The notes beneath the pieces were generated by a model, which ran no database searches, was not told the origin of the DNA, and saw only the letters and a program-made list of their open reading frames with translations. A program made the position numbers and the translations under genes. Below are positions 1 to 7,813 of a stretch of DNA of 23,324 nt, one piece after another; position 1 is the stretch's first letter, and every line of letters starts with the position of its first letter. Location: contig JBAXXY010000026.1 of assembly GCA_037127655.1 (NCBI GenBank), positions 1 to 23,324 on the forward strand, given 5' to 3'. This stretch comes from GWF2-38-69 sp037127655. GTDB taxonomy: Bacteria > Verrucomicrobiota > Lentisphaeria > Victivallales > GWF2-38-69.

Positions 1-51
1 CGCAACCACAAAACATACAGGGGGTTCTTTTTTAAAAATCTAGAAAAATGT

Positions 52-2424
52 TTGAAAGATAAAGATATAAATGAATCAGTAGATGCGCAGGATGGTTCTG
101 CAGTGACTGATGATGATGGAACTATTGTCCATAATGAAGAAGAACTTCATGATCCGGGAGTTTCTGTCTTTAATCATCTGGCTGTAAATGATGGTACGAA
201 TACTCATTTAAGGCGACTTATAAGCAGTAACTACATCGAATATGCTTCCTATGTCATTAAGGACAGGGCTATTCCTGAAATCAGAGATGGTTTGAAGCCT
301 GTTCAGAGGAGAATTCTCTGGTCTCTCTTCAAGATGGATGACGGCAAGTTCAATAAAGTAGCTAATACCGTCGGTCATTGCATGCAGTACCATCCTCATG
401 GTGATGCTCCAATCTATGAAGCTCTTGTCACGATAGCCAATAAAGAACTCTTCATCGAAAAGCAGGGAAACTTCGGAAATATCTTTACTGGAGACCAGGC
501 CGCTGCTGCAAGATATATTGAAGCTAGACTTAATGCTCTTGCCAAAGATGTGCTTTTCAACTCTGATATAACCGAATTTGCCGATTCCTACGACGGCAGA
601 AATAAGGAACCAGTTTATCTTCCAGCCAAAATCCCTGTTCTTCTTCTTTTCGGTCAGGAAGGAATAGCTCCAGGAATGACCACTAGGATACTTCCGCATA
701 ATTTCAGGGAAGTTCTTGAAGCCCAGATAGCTTATTTGAATGGCGAAAATTTTCAATTATACCCTGACTTTCTTCAGGGCGGAGTGATGAATGTCGCTGA
801 ATACAGCGATGGAACAGGCAAGGTAACAGTCAGGGCAAAAGTTGATATTGACGGGAGGCGCCTTGTCATCAGAGAAATTCCGGCGATGACCGATACAGAG
901 AAGCTCATTGCTTCCATAGAAAAAGCCGCAAATAAAAACAAAATTAAAATTGCTTCTATCAATGACTTTACTTCGGACAAGGTCGAAATAGAAGTTATTC
1001 CTGCCAGAGGCTATAACCCCGAAAAGACTCTCAAAGCTCTTTACATGTACACCGATTGCTCGATGTCCGTGAAGTCATCAATTCTGGTAATAAAGGATAA
1101 TCGCCCTGTTCAGGTAACGGTATCCGAAGTTATTCGATATAATACCGACTGCCTTGTTGAATACCTTAGAAGAGAGTTGGAAATAGAACTTGGCAGACTC
1201 AATGATAAATTCCACGAGAAGACCCTTGAACGCATCTTTATAGAAAATAGGATTTACAAAAAGATCGAAGAGTGCGAGACTTACGAACTTGTCCTAAAAG
1301 CAGTCAGGGCAGGGCTAACGAAGTATATTTCTGAACTCAAGAGAGATATATCTGATGAGGATATTGAAAAGCTTCTGGCTATTCCAATTAGAAAAATCTC
1401 AAGATATGACATCAACAAGAATAGAGACGAGATCAAGGATATAAACGATCAGATTAAAATAGTAGATAAGAATCTGAAGTCTCTTAAGAAATACACGATA
1501 AAGTACCTTGAAAGGTTAATAGAATTGTATGCAAAGAACTATCCTAGAAGAACCGAAATTGAAGAGGGATTCGAAGAGATAGACAAAAGAGCTGTCGCTC
1601 TAAATAACATCAAAGTCGGATGGGACAGAGGCAATGGCTACATAGGTTCATCAGTTAAGAGTGAAGAATATGTGCTCTGTAATGAGTTTGACAACCTTAT
1701 TTGCATAGACAAAAGTGGCAGGTACAAGATTATTACAATTCCTCAGAAGGTTTATGTAGGCAAACTTTTCTATTTCAATAAGTATGATAAATCCAATGTG
1801 TATTCTCTCGTTTACAAAGAGAAGAAGTCAGGCAAATACTTTATCAAGAAGTGCGCAGTATCAAAGTTTATCCGTGACAAAGAATACAATCTTATTCCTC
1901 CTGATTCACAGCTTGAATTCATCGTTACCAGAGAAAACTCCATTTATGATTGCATTATCGAAGGCGCCAGAAAGAACAAAGAAGCATCTATAGAAGCTGA
2001 TTTCTCAAAGTCAGCAATCAGAGCGCCGGGTACAAGAGGTTTTCTTCTGACAGCTAAAAAAATCATTAAATTCGTGTTCAAAGGACAACTGGAAGCTGCT
2101 CAAAAAGCTGCAGATGCCGATGGTAATGATGACTCAAATTCCGGAGAAACTCCTGATGTAAAAGTTCCTGTGGTTTCAGAACCAATAAAAGAAGTTATAG
2201 AAGTAAGAGTGGATCATGACACTGAAGTACCAATAAAGAAAGATGAAAATGTGCTCTCTCTCTTCGGTGATGATGAAGATGTTAATGAGATAGATGAACA
2301 AAAAAAGAAACCCAAAAGGGAAAAGGCAAAGAGTATGTCAACGAAGTCACAGTCTGATAATAAAAAAGAAGACGATGACAATAATGGGGACTGGGGCGTA
2401 ATTCAGCCGAATCTAGGTTTTTAG
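52..2424 (+). CDS. parC: DNA topoisomerase IV subunit A (ParC), long Bacteroidetes/Chlamydiae-type
   Basis: This is the DNA-cleaving subunit of topoisomerase IV, which decatenates and relaxes DNA together with ParE. The breakage-rejoining domain begins near residue 52. It contains the DGLKPVQRRIL motif (80-89), the YHPHGD motif (113-118) and AAARYIEARL (151-160), where Y155 is the expected catalytic tyrosine. IFIENRIYK and NYPRRTEIEE mark the coiled-coil/tower region. The C-terminal half (about 535-690) carries the RDKEYNL-type strands seen in long Bacteroidetes ParC rather than a classic GyrA-box propeller. An acidic then basic low-complexity tail of about 90 residues ends in QPNLGF. The start is uncertain. 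TTG at 52 is used here, but the frame is open to the window edge, and an ATG at 48-50 lies one base out of frame and stops after four codons. parE is presumably upstream, outside the window. I call it ParC rather than GyrA because of the overall match to the long ParC type. Confidence 0.9.
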   Translation: MKDKDINESVDAQDGSAVTDDDGTIVHNEEELHDPGVSVFNHLAVNDGTNTHLRRLISSNYIEYASYVIKDRAIPEIRDGLKPVQRRILWSLFKMDDGKFNKVANTVGHCMQYHPHGDAPIYEALVTIANKELFIEKQGNFGNIFTGDQAAAARYIEARLNALAKDVLFNSDITEFADSYDGRNKEPVYLPAKIPVLLLFGQEGIAPGMTTRILPHNFREVLEAQIAYLNGENFQLYPDFLQGGVMNVAEYSDGTGKVTVRAKVDIDGRRLVIREIPAMTDTEKLIASIEKAANKNKIKIASINDFTSDKVEIEVIPARGYNPEKTLKALYMYTDCSMSVKSSILVIKDNRPVQVTVSEVIRYNTDCLVEYLRRELEIELGRLNDKFHEKTLERIFIENRIYKKIEECETYELVLKAVRAGLTKYISELKRDISDEDIEKLLAIPIRKISRYDINKNRDEIKDINDQIKIVDKNLKSLKKYTIKYLERLIELYAKNYPRRTEIEEGFEEIDKRAVALNNIKVGWDRGNGYIGSSVKSEEYVLCNEFDNLICIDKSGRYKIITIPQKVYVGKLFYFNKYDKSNVYSLVYKEKKSGKYFIKKCAVSKFIRDKEYNLIPPDSQLEFIVTRENSIYDCIIEGARKNKEASIEADFSKSAIRAPGTRGFLLTAKKIIKFVFKGQLEAAQKAADADGNDDSNSGETPDVKVPVVSEPIKEVIEVRVDHDTEVPIKKDENVLSLFGDDEDVNEIDEQKKKPKREKAKSMSTKSQSDNKKEDDDNNGDWGVIQPNLGF

Positions 2425-2476
2425 TTAAAAAACGAAAGGTTTCATTTTATCGGAACCTCAATAGTGATGGGAGTCT

Positions 2477-4102
2477 ATGAAAAGAACAGTTAGTTTGGTT
2501 TTTACGGCATTGATGATTTCTATATTGGTTTTATCAGGTTGTTCCAGGAAAGAATCCAATCTGAAGAATGCGACTTCTAAAGGTATTCTCTATGTGGGAA
2601 ATGGATCAGAGCCTCAGGATCTCGACCCGTCCACAGTTACAGGCGTTCCAGAGCAGAGAGTTATTGCGGCTCTTTTCGAAGGGCTTTTATCTGAAAATCC
2701 CAAAACTCTGGCTCCCGAGGGTGCAGTGGCAGAATCCTGGACAGTCACTCACGATGGTTTGATATATACTTTTAAAATCAGGAAAGAGGCCAAATGGTCC
2801 AATGGCGACCCATTAACAGCCGATGATTTTGTCTATGCCTACAATAGAATCCTCTCTCCAAAATTAGGCAGCCAGAATGCCTATATGCTTTATTGCATGA
2901 AAAACGCAGAGAAATTCAACAAGGGTCAGTTGGCAGACTTTTCTAAAGTAGGTGTGAAAGCCATAGATAAATCCACTTTGCAGATAACTCTTGGAAAACC
3001 AACTCCTTATTTTTTGCCCCTGATTACTCATATGGCATGGTTTCCAGCAAATAAAAAAAATATAGAGAAATATGGAGCAATTGATCAGAGAGGCACACAA
3101 TGGACGCTTCCAGGCAAACTAGTCGGCAATGGTCCATTTGTTCTTAAAGATTGGGAAGTTAATAAGGTTATAACTGTGGTTAAGAATCCGCAGTATTGGG
3201 ATGCTGATAAAGTAAAATTAAACGAAATAGATTTTTTCCCGATAAGCGATAATCAGGCTGAGGAAAGGACTTTCAGAGCAGGGCAGCTCCATATGACATA
3301 CACTGTCCCATCAAGTAAAATTGGTTATTACCAGAAAAATAAACCCTCATATATCCATATATCCCCTTATCTTGGCACATATTACATGGTGTTCAATGTT
3401 AATAAAGAGCCATTTATTTCTCCTCTTGTTAGAAGAGCCTTATCGCTGGCTATTGACAGGAAGAGTTTGGCTGAGGATGTAGTCAAAGGCGGCAAAGTTC
3501 CAGCCGAAAGTTTTACACCTCCTGACACAGGTGGATACACGGCTAAGACCAATCTTCAATATGATGTAAAGTTTGCCAGAGAGTGCTTAGCCAAAGCAGG
3601 ATTCCCAGATGGAAAAGGTTTTCCTGTCGTTGAATTCATGTACAATACTTCTGAAAGAAATCGTCAGATAGCTGAAGCCCTTCAGGCAATGTGGCAAACT
3701 AATCTAAATATAAAAGTCGAACTTGTTAATAAAGAATGGAAAATGTATCTGGATACTTTCAGAACAAGAGATTTTTCTATAGCTACGGCAAGCTGGATCG
3801 GAGATTACAATGATCCTCTTACATTCCTGGGCATGTGGACTTCTGACAGCACTAACAATAGGGCAAAATGGTCTAATAATGAATATGATAAATTGATGGC
3901 TGATGCGGCTTTTACTTCAGAACAGCCTTTGAGATTTGACCTTTTTCAGGAAGCGGAAAAACTTTTGATGGAGCAGGCGCCCATTATTCCGCTGTATTAT
4001 TACACTTCGATGGCGTTGATATCTCCTCAGCTTAAAGGCTGGTATCCGAATACTCTGGATCATCATCCGTACAAATATATGAGCCTTGAAGATGAGAAGT
4101 AG
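2477..4102 (+). CDS. oppA: Oligopeptide ABC transporter substrate-binding lipoprotein (OppA-like, SBP family 5)
   Basis: This is the extracytoplasmic receptor that delivers peptides to an Opp/Dpp-type importer. Residues 1-22 form a lipoprotein signal: MKR, a hydrophobic core, then the lipobox LSGC with C22 as the lipidated cysteine. The mature protein shows the family-5 landmarks: SEPQDLDPS near 43, LFEGLL near 68, AESWTVTHDGLIYTFKIRK near 85-103, KWSNGDPLTADDFVYA near 107, and the C-terminal lobe segment YNDPLTFLGMW. The length, 541 residues, is normal for OppA. A GGGAG sequence (2469-2473) sits just upstream of the ATG, with a short spacer. It is followed 12 bases later by oppB and then oppC, so it is part of a transport operon. 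Substrate could be oligopeptides or cell-wall peptides (MppA-like); the sequence alone does not decide. Confidence 0.93.
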   Translation: MKRTVSLVFTALMISILVLSGCSRKESNLKNATSKGILYVGNGSEPQDLDPSTVTGVPEQRVIAALFEGLLSENPKTLAPEGAVAESWTVTHDGLIYTFKIRKEAKWSNGDPLTADDFVYAYNRILSPKLGSQNAYMLYCMKNAEKFNKGQLADFSKVGVKAIDKSTLQITLGKPTPYFLPLITHMAWFPANKKNIEKYGAIDQRGTQWTLPGKLVGNGPFVLKDWEVNKVITVVKNPQYWDADKVKLNEIDFFPISDNQAEERTFRAGQLHMTYTVPSSKIGYYQKNKPSYIHISPYLGTYYMVFNVNKEPFISPLVRRALSLAIDRKSLAEDVVKGGKVPAESFTPPDTGGYTAKTNLQYDVKFARECLAKAGFPDGKGFPVVEFMYNTSERNRQIAEALQAMWQTNLNIKVELVNKEWKMYLDTFRTRDFSIATASWIGDYNDPLTFLGMWTSDSTNNRAKWSNNEYDKLMADAAFTSEQPLRFDLFQEAEKLLMEQAPIIPLYYYTSMALISPQLKGWYPNTLDHHPYKYMSLEDEK

Positions 4103-4114
4103 ATAATTACTTTT

Positions 4115-5038
4115 ATGTTTACTTTTATTTTAAAAAGGATTATTCATGCCATACCGGTGCTTCTGGTCGTGGCAACTATCACTTTTTTTCTGGTCAGAGT
4201 GGCTCCTGGCGGCCCTTTCAGTGAAGATAAAACCATGCCTCCTGAGGCAGTGGCAAGTATCAACCAGCACTATGGTCTGGATAAGCCCTTATACGAGCAA
4301 TATTTCTCGTACATGATTGGACTCTTCAAAGGTGATTTAGGGCCGTCATTCCAGTATCCGAATAGAAGCGTATCAGGGATGATAGCCGATGCATTTCCTG
4401 TTTCTCTGGAACTTGGGATAATGGCTATGGTTTTTGCGCTTTTTGTCGGAATAGGGCTAGGAGTAATGGCCTCAACCAGACCAAATAGTATGCGGGACTA
4501 TTCTTCAATGTCTTTTGCGATGATCGGGATATGCGTGCCGCCTTTTGTTCTCGGACCGATTATTATATGGATTTTTGCTATAAAACTTGAGTGGTTCAAT
4601 GTTTCAGGATGGGGAAGTTTTCAGGATGCGGTGCTTCCAGTGGTAACTTTAGGCGCTATTTATGCCGCTAATATTGCAAGACTTGGAAGAGGCGGAATGC
4701 TTGAAGTGCTTTCTCAGGATTATATCAGAACAGCCAGAGCAAAAGGAGTTCCCGAATACAAAGTTATAATCAAACACGCCTTAAGAGGAGGTCTTTTATC
4801 TGTTGTTTCTTATGTAGGGCCTGCGATAGCTGGAGTTATAACAGGTTCATTTGTCGTGGAAAGCATTTTTCAGATACCGGGGCTTGGCAGGCTCTTTGTG
4901 CTTGCGGCATTCAATAGAGACTACACAATGATTATGGGAACCGTGCTTTTTTTCTCAGTTATGATTCTTATATTTAATACACTATCCGATATCGTTCAGA
5001 TCCTCATTGATCCCAAAAGGTCTTTTAGGGAAGGATAG
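4115..5038 (+). CDS. oppB: Oligopeptide ABC transporter permease (OppB-like)
   Basis: This is the first inner-membrane permease subunit of the peptide importer. It has about six membrane segments. The N-terminal helix (about 9-28, rich in V, L, I and F) is followed by the typical VRVAPGGPF stretch at 27-35 and the LDKPLYEQYFSYM region. The cytoplasmic EAA loop that docks the ATPase is present at about 202-224 (DYIRTARAKGV, then KHALRGG). The C-terminal VVESIFQIPGLGRLFV motif is also diagnostic. At 307 residues it is full length. The ATG lies 12 bases after the oppA stop with no clear Shine-Dalgarno sequence, suggesting translational coupling. oppC follows after a 70-base spacer that contains short tandem repeats. 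It could equally be named DppB. Confidence 0.95.
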   Translation: MFTFILKRIIHAIPVLLVVATITFFLVRVAPGGPFSEDKTMPPEAVASINQHYGLDKPLYEQYFSYMIGLFKGDLGPSFQYPNRSVSGMIADAFPVSLELGIMAMVFALFVGIGLGVMASTRPNSMRDYSSMSFAMIGICVPPFVLGPIIIWIFAIKLEWFNVSGWGSFQDAVLPVVTLGAIYAANIARLGRGGMLEVLSQDYIRTARAKGVPEYKVIIKHALRGGLLSVVSYVGPAIAGVITGSFVVESIFQIPGLGRLFVLAAFNRDYTMIMGTVLFFSVMILIFNTLSDIVQILIDPKRSFREG

Positions 5039-5052
5039 AAGTAAGTGAAAAA

Positions 5053-5107
5053 GGTAAAAGTTAAAATTTTTTCTAAAAACTATCAACCGTCAACTATCAA
5101 CGAACTT
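5053..5107 (+). repeat. Degenerate heptanucleotide tandem repeat in the oppB-oppC spacer
   Basis: Three successive 7-base units fit a CTATCAA-like consensus: CTATCAA at 5080-5086, CCGTCAA at 5087-5093 and CTATCAA at 5094-5100. A weaker CGAACTT follows at 5101-5107. Upstream, GGTAAAA (5053-5059) and GTTAAAA (5060-5066) form another 7-base pair. Such short tandem heptamers in intergenic spacers resemble the STRR class known from cyanobacteria and similar spacer repeats in other genomes; that parallel is from general knowledge. The tract fills the space where an oppC ribosome binding site would be expected. Confidence 0.6.
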
Positions 5108-5108
5108 T

Positions 5109-6005
5109 ATGTTCTGGATCAAAGAAAAATTATCATCTATGTCAATTGATGCAGAGGAGCCGGGAAACTCTCTGTCCAAGGATGCTTTTCGCAAACTCTG
5201 CAAGAACAAACTTGCTTTGTTCGGCATATTTGCGTTATCGTTTCTAGTGATATTCTCTATTCTGGGTCCATATCTGATGACATTTAATTATTATCAGCAA
5301 AATTTAAGTTTGGGTGCGGCGTCACCTTCATTTACCCATCTTTGCGGTACAGATGTGCTAGGGAGAGATTTATTAGTTAGGATGGCTTATGGAGGAAGAG
5401 TCTCTCTTGCTGTTGGTCTTTGCGCAACTCTGGTTTCATTAACTATCGGTGTAGTTTATGGAGCAGTTTCGGGTTATCTCGGCGGGAGGATTGATTCCCT
5501 AATGATGCGGTTTGTGGATATTATGTACGCATTGCCTTTTACGATGCTTGTGATTGTCTTGATGGTCTGGTTAGGAAGGAATTTTATACTTATTTTCGTT
5601 GCAATCGGAGCGATAGAATGGCTGACCATGGCAAGAATTGTTAGAGACGAAGTTTACTCAATTAAGAAAAAGGAATATATCGAAGCGGCAAGAGCTATAG
5701 GTTTGCCCGGATGGAAAATAATTTTAAGACATATTATTCCGAACTTGCTTGGAATAATCGTCGTCTATGTGACTCTGACCATTCCCAGAGTGATGATGAT
5801 AGAAGCTTTCCTGAGTTTTCTTGGCCTTGGAATACAGCCTCCTATGAGTTCATGGGGACTGCTTATCAAAGATGGAGCGCAAGTGATGGAAGAGTATCCT
5901 TGGATGCTGTTTTTTCCAAGCTTTGTCTTCTCTTTGACCCTCTTCTGCCTTAACTTCCTTGGCGATGGTCTCCGCGATGCCTTAGACCCAAGAACAAAAG
6001 AGTGA
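5109..6005 (+). CDS. oppC: Oligopeptide ABC transporter permease (OppC-like)
   Basis: This is the second permease of the peptide importer, a partner of the OppB-like protein. A cytoplasmic N-terminus (about 1-35, with the FRKLCKNKLALFGI signature of the OppC N-terminal domain) precedes the first membrane helix. HLCGTDVLGRDLLVRMAYG near 77-95 is the conserved periplasmic segment. The EAA loop is at about 192-215 (EYIEAARAIGLP, then RHIIPN). SFLGLGIQPPMSSWG near 235-249 and the end LGDGLRDALDPR are strong family marks. The 298-residue length is normal. No Shine-Dalgarno sequence precedes ATG 5109; a heptanucleotide-repeat remnant ends one base before it. No ATPase genes follow, and the next thing downstream is a decayed transposase-like fragment. 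Confidence 0.95.
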   Translation: MFWIKEKLSSMSIDAEEPGNSLSKDAFRKLCKNKLALFGIFALSFLVIFSILGPYLMTFNYYQQNLSLGAASPSFTHLCGTDVLGRDLLVRMAYGGRVSLAVGLCATLVSLTIGVVYGAVSGYLGGRIDSLMMRFVDIMYALPFTMLVIVLMVWLGRNFILIFVAIGAIEWLTMARIVRDEVYSIKKKEYIEAARAIGLPGWKIILRHIIPNLLGIIVVYVTLTIPRVMMIEAFLSFLGLGIQPPMSSWGLLIKDGAQVMEEYPWMLFFPSFVFSLTLFCLNFLGDGLRDALDPRTKE

Positions 6006-6025
6006 TTGGATTCCTAAAATGTTGA

Positions 6026-6184
6026 ACTGGGGCTAGGAGAGTGGAGCACAGGAAGAGTTCTGATAGTCAGGAAGTAACGGTAAATTTGAACGAACTGTCA
6101 AAAAGCAAAGACAGAAGCTTCGGAGCAGAGTTTGTAGCGCACAGTGTATGGAATGATCTAAAAATGCCTCAAAAGCTAGGCTAG
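6026..6184 (+). pseudogene. Decayed transposase fragment (IS4/IS1634-like N-terminal region)
   Basis: A short open frame, readable from 6026 with a GTG at 6041, encodes about 50 residues ending at TAG 6182-6184. Its C-terminal half contains VTVNLNELSKSKDRSFGAEF followed by VAHSVWNDLK. This resembles the stretch in IS1634/IS4-type transposases where a strand, a conserved FG and a VA..LW..L helix occur before the catalytic domain. There is no DDE domain, no upstream N-terminus (a TGA in frame at 6023) and no visible terminal inverted repeats, so if it is a transposase it is a truncated relic. Its stop codon overlaps the stop of the opposing SurA-like gene in a shared CTAG. A chance open frame is the alternative. 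The family assignment is from memory of the family pattern. Confidence 0.4.
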
Positions 6185-7137
6185 ATAAAATACTGGATGT
6201 AAGCCTGCTTCCTTAATTCTGCGACATAAGACTTATATGCAGCTCTTTTACAATCGTCCATCATCCTCTTTTTTATCTCGTCCTTTGCTTCCTCATATGT
6301 AACGATGTGGGCTTCCTTGAAGTCTTTAATCATGAAGAAATAGATTGCATCATCACTATCAATAGGTCCGTAAACTAAACCTTCCTTATACTCTGTTATT
6401 ACTTCTGCAAATTCCTTTCTTAAGTCTTTGAGGTTGATATAGCTAAGTTCGCCGCCATTTTTCAGGTTGGGCCCATCTGAATAAAGTGAGACTGCATCAA
6501 CAAATTCATCTTCTCCTTTGCCCTTGAGTTTCTTTTCCAGATGTTTTGAAAGCGGAACTGCGTCTTGTTCATGGGCACCTTTTTTCTTGAGTGTCAGAAC
6601 TCTGAGTTTTACTGATGAAGCCGAAGTAAAATCGCTCTTATGCGACTGATAATAATCATAAACATCCTTTGGAGTGACAAAAGCATCTTTATAGCACTGA
6701 CCGTAAATAAGAGCTTCAGTAGCCATGCTTTCGTATGCTTTTGATTTGAACTCTTCAAAAGTTTTTCCGTTTTCTCTTAGCATGCTTTCTAGTTCCTGTC
6801 TGGTATTAAGGTGATAAGATTTGAGAAGTTGATCCATATTATTTTCGACGAACTCTCTGGGAAGTTTAAAGTCATGAGCCTTAAAATCTTCATAGACAAG
6901 CTTCCTGTCTATAACAAGCTCAAGGACTTCTTTTCTAAGCTTAAGTATAGCATCGTTAAGTTCCTTTCCTTTATACATCATAGGCAATTGAGCCTCGCCT
7001 GAAGAGGATATTTCAAGCACATCCGTAAGAGTGATAGGCGAACCGTTTACCGTAGCAAGTACACCGATGTTCTCATCTTTGGCATTTGCCGAGAATAGAA
7101 AAGCAAAGAGGAATATAGTTAATAAGAAATACTTCAT
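6181..7137 (-). CDS. SurA/PpiC-like periplasmic peptidyl-prolyl isomerase/chaperone
   Basis: This is a predicted periplasmic folding factor for outer-membrane or secreted proteins. Residues 1-19 form a cleavable signal peptide (MKYFLLTIFL, core, SANA before K20). The SurA_N-like helical domain follows, starting with VLATVNGSPITLTDV at about 26-40, the classic opening of this family, and running to about 160. One parvulin-type domain follows (about 173-285), with the GGELSYINLKDL element, a GLVYGPIDSDDAIYFFMIKD segment and a trailing helix. Only one parvulin repeat is visible, so at 318 residues it is closer to short SurA/PpiC forms than to two-domain E. coli SurA (about 430). Its ATG lies 6 bases after the tsaB stop, so it is probably the last gene of an operon of three. 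Whether the isomerase site is active cannot be judged by eye. Confidence 0.85.
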   Translation of the reverse strand: MKYFLLTIFLFAFLFSANAKDENIGVLATVNGSPITLTDVLEISSSGEAQLPMMYKGKELNDAILKLRKEVLELVIDRKLVYEDFKAHDFKLPREFVENNMDQLLKSYHLNTRQELESMLRENGKTFEEFKSKAYESMATEALIYGQCYKDAFVTPKDVYDYYQSHKSDFTSASSVKLRVLTLKKKGAHEQDAVPLSKHLEKKLKGKGEDEFVDAVSLYSDGPNLKNGGELSYINLKDLRKEFAEVITEYKEGLVYGPIDSDDAIYFFMIKDFKEAHIVTYEEAKDEIKKRMMDDCKRAAYKSYVAELRKQAYIQYFI

Positions 7138-7143
7138 AGATAC

Positions 7144-7806
7144 CTAGATCTTTACGGTTAATGAGGGCGGTCTAAGATAGAGAAGGTCTTTAATATCAGT
7201 GTAATAACCGTCGAAATCGCAAAGCATCTTTTCAATCGGGAATCTATTTAAGAACGAAATAGGAGTTCCATCATCTATAAATTGCATTAAACTATTTTCT
7301 TCCCCAGGAGCGCTCAGAGAAACAAATTTACTACAAGTTTTAATGCTGAGCAAACCCTTTTTCGCAATGCACTCGGGATTTTTCTGCATTCCCCAGGAGC
7401 CATTTTTATTTAATGCCAAGCTGCATAAATAAAGAGTATCTTTTGAACAGGGGAATAAAATTCCGACATTCTCTCCAAATGATGAATCTATTCCTAGTGC
7501 AATAGGAAAAACCGAGGATAAGCCCAAAGCTATTTTATCTGTATCATAAATAATCCCTGAGACGAAAGATGAAGCTATTCTGAGCCCAGTAAAACTCCCT
7601 GGCCCTGTTCCTACAATCCACTTATCAATCTCGGAAACTTCAATTTTAGCTTCTGAAAGGGCAGAAAAGAAAGATTTGAAAAATGCGACATTATTCCGAT
7701 TCTGGAGAACAAAAGATTCTGATAGAAGAATTTTGCCCCCTCCAGCCACAGCAAAAGACGCAAAAGGACCGGACAGGTCTAATGCGCAACTTAATTTTTC
7801 AGACAT
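7144..7806 (-). CDS. tsaB: tRNA threonylcarbamoyladenosine biosynthesis protein TsaB
   Basis: TsaB is the non-catalytic ASKHA-fold partner of TsaD. Together with TsaC and TsaE they make the universal t6A37 modification of ANN-decoding tRNAs in the cytoplasm. The start, with LSCALDLSGPFASFAVA (5-21), corresponds to the nucleotide-fold opening strand. The diagnostic motif GTGPGSFTGLRIASSF is at about 66-81. The 220-residue length fits TsaB rather than the longer TsaD, and no TsaD-type metal-binding HxxxH is present. Its ATG is 7 bases from the stop of the upstream membrane-anchored protein, and its own stop is 6 bases before the SurA-like gene, a tight operon arrangement. The C-terminal half is divergent, as is usual in this family. 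Confidence 0.92.
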   Translation of the reverse strand: MSEKLSCALDLSGPFASFAVAGGGKILLSESFVLQNRNNVAFFKSFFSALSEAKIEVSEIDKWIVGTGPGSFTGLRIASSFVSGIIYDTDKIALGLSSVFPIALGIDSSFGENVGILFPCSKDTLYLCSLALNKNGSWGMQKNPECIAKKGLLSIKTCSKFVSLSAPGEENSLMQFIDDGTPISFLNRFPIEKMLCDFDGYYTDIKDLLYLRPPSLTVKI

Positions 7807-7813
7807 AGATAGC

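Noticed and set aside
208..756. A 182-codon open frame on the - strand inside parC
   Set aside because: It lies wholly antisense to the conserved topoisomerase core; no recognisable domain and no start signal.
2438..2458. Small inverted repeat (AGGTT and AACCT) between parC and oppA, considered as a terminator
   Set aside because: The stem is only five base pairs with a loop of about eleven and no T-tract follows.
5053..5107. Short repeats considered as a CRISPR-like array
   Set aside because: Units are 7 bases, directly adjacent without spacers, and no cas gene is present.
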